Shown here piece by piece: positions 45,533-46,488 of a stretch of DNA of 46,488 nucleotides. The position numbers and the translations under genes are program-made. Origin of the DNA: a bacterium UBP1_UBA4783. Lineage in GTDB: Bacteria > Krumholzibacteriota > Krumholzibacteriia > Krumholzibacteriales > Krumholzibacteriaceae. The stretch spans positions 77,163 to 123,650 of the forward strand of contig DHHB01000084.1 of assembly GCA_002403075.1 (NCBI GenBank). The letters run 5' to 3'. Under the pieces are notes generated by a model. It was not told the origin of the DNA. It saw nothing but the letters and a program-made list of their open reading frames with translations, and did not search any database. The first letter of the stretch is position 1. Each line of letters begins with the position of its first letter.

Positions 45533-46456
45533 GTGAAAAAATGGCTCATCGCGGCGCTGGTCGTGTCGATCGGCTCGACGCTCTGCGCTACCAGTGTGCA
45601 CGGGCGAACATGGCATGTAAACGCCGCCGGAACAGGGGATGCGCATTCGATTGCCGCCGCCCTCGACAGCTGCTCAGCGGGAGACAGCGTTCTCGTGGCG
45701 GCGGGAAACTATCAAATCGATTCCCATCTGTTGATCGATGGGCGGGTCACGCTCGTGAGCGAAGCAGGAGCCGAAGCCACCGTTCTCGGACGCGCCAGCG
45801 CGCCGGTCCTCATTATGATCGGCAATGATTCGGTCCTCGAGGGATTTACCTTGGAGTCGATATTTATCTCCGAGGGAGCAAGCTTCGGAAGGGGGGGCAG
45901 AATATCGAATAACATCCTCCGCGGGACCGGCGATCCGTACGAATACGGCATGATTTTTTGGTTGTATGAGGGGATGACGATCTCGGGAAATTGCATCTAT
46001 TCGTACGGGAGTGGCATCGCGCTTCAGGAGAGCTCTGGATTCATCTTCATTCATAACACCATCACGGCCTGCGGGACCGGCCTCTCTCTCGACGGAACCT
46101 ATCCCTGGAATACGATCCGAAACAATCTCGTTGTCGGGAACAACTACGGGGTCAATTTGAGCGGGGGAGTGGTCGGGGAAGTTTCATGCAACAACGTTTT
46201 CGGCAACTCCATCGCCAACTACCTGCAGGGGACGGATCCCACGGGGACGAACGGCAATATAAGCGTCGATCCCCAGTTTTGCGCTGTTGATCCTCCGGGC
46301 TCCGGGAACTTTTTTCTCCAGAGCGACTCTCCCTGCGTCCCCGGCAATCATCCGGATGGAGCCCCGTGCGGACTCATCGGTGCTTATCCTGTCGGGTGCG
46401 AGGGTGTCTCAATCGAGCGGACGAGTTGGGGTGCCATAAAGTCGATCTACCGCTGA
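45533..46456 (+). CDS. secreted right-handed beta-helix protein with WGxxKS C-terminus
   Basis: A 307-residue exported protein from GTG 45533 (GGAGGTGA six bases upstream), with a signal peptide at about 1-24. It starts TWHVNAAGTGDAHSIAAALD, the usual entry to pectate-lyase-like/NosD-type parallel beta-helices, and continues with rungs rich in Asn and Gly (ISNNILRGTG, ISGNCIYSYGSGIAL, FIHNTITACGTGLSL, IRNNLVVGNNYGVNLSGG). The ending FFLQSDSPCVPG and LIGAYPVGC is also typical. No lyase catalytic residues are certain, so polysaccharide or surface binding is the safest guess. The last ten residues are SWGAIKSIYR, similar to the end of the temptin-like protein at 22745. The 229 bp before it are AT-rich with no gene I can support. 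Confidence 0.88.
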   Translation: MKKWLIAALVVSIGSTLCATSVHGRTWHVNAAGTGDAHSIAAALDSCSAGDSVLVAAGNYQIDSHLLIDGRVTLVSEAGAEATVLGRASAPVLIMIGNDSVLEGFTLESIFISEGASFGRGGRISNNILRGTGDPYEYGMIFWLYEGMTISGNCIYSYGSGIALQESSGFIFIHNTITACGTGLSLDGTYPWNTIRNNLVVGNNYGVNLSGGVVGEVSCNNVFGNSIANYLQGTDPTGTNGNISVDPQFCAVDPPGSGNFFLQSDSPCVPGNHPDGAPCGLIGAYPVGCEGVSIERTSWGAIKSIYR

Positions 46457-46488
46457 GGGCAGAGCGAATTTCGCGATCCCGCTCCAAT

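Noticed and set aside
42639..46488. Direct repeat of the tRNA-Glu 3' end as an attachment site
   Set aside because: I looked for a copy of GGTTCGAATCCCGT downstream within the window and saw none, so no att site is called.

Overview
The window is high-GC bacterial chromosome with long genes on both strands, three tRNA genes and little intergenic space. It suggests an uncultivated lineage of the Fibrobacterota-Chlorobiota-Bacteroidota (FCB) neighbourhood, such as Krumholzibacteriota, Eisenbacteria or Latescibacterota. The grounds are a secreted M6-type metalloprotease ending in a FlgD/T9SS-like domain ('NYPNPFN...'), outer-membrane barrels, many secreted proteins and a diderm set of functions. 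Unlike Bacteroidota, the genes show clear Shine-Dalgarno sequences and several near-consensus sigma-70 promoters with 17-bp spacers. The taxonomic call is an inference; there is no rRNA or marker set here to fix it.

Layout. 1-5650: acyl-CoA metabolism (3-hydroxyacyl-CoA dehydrogenase, partial) and corA, then on the minus strand a propionyl-CoA/methylmalonyl-CoA operon (pccB, mutase catalytic subunit, epimerase). 5.8-14 kb: envelope and secreted proteins (lipoprotein, M6 protease, small barrel, wecB, a 902-residue exported protein with a C-terminal glycogen-binding-like domain). 14-24.8 kb: enoyl-CoA hydratase, tRNA-Leu, the protein quality-control block tig-clpP-clpX-lon-engB, an aminotransferase, a small secreted CxxCH/temptin-like protein, purA and tRNA-Lys. 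24.8-38.9 kb, all minus strand: a membrane Ser/Thr kinase with TPRs, a PrsW-like protease, a gluzincin/propeller/barrel protein, a membrane-anchored protein made of about 12-residue helical repeats, an ECF sigma/anti-sigma pair, and a partner-switching set (STAS, HATPase, potassium channel, GAF-PP2C phosphatase). 39.1-42.6 kb: a DnaE-like protein overlapping lexA. 42.6-45.5 kb: tRNA-Glu and a low-GC insertion with an OLD-family ATPase/TOPRIM nuclease. 45.5 kb to the end: a secreted beta-helix protein.

Main points. (1) The DnaE-family protein upstream of lexA has lost all three catalytic aspartates and ends right after a beta-clamp-binding motif; it looks like a non-polymerising clamp-binding protein under SOS control. 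(2) The ECF sigma gene and the helical-repeat gene carry the same 27-bp promoter element (21 of 27 identical, no gaps), which defines a small autoregulated envelope-stress regulon. (3) Two unrelated secreted proteins end in the same short motif, WGxxKS(L/I)(F/Y), a candidate export or anchoring tag distinct from the FlgD-like tail of the M6 protease. (4) The tRNA-Glu-linked insertion holds a defence-type nuclease and a broken small gene.
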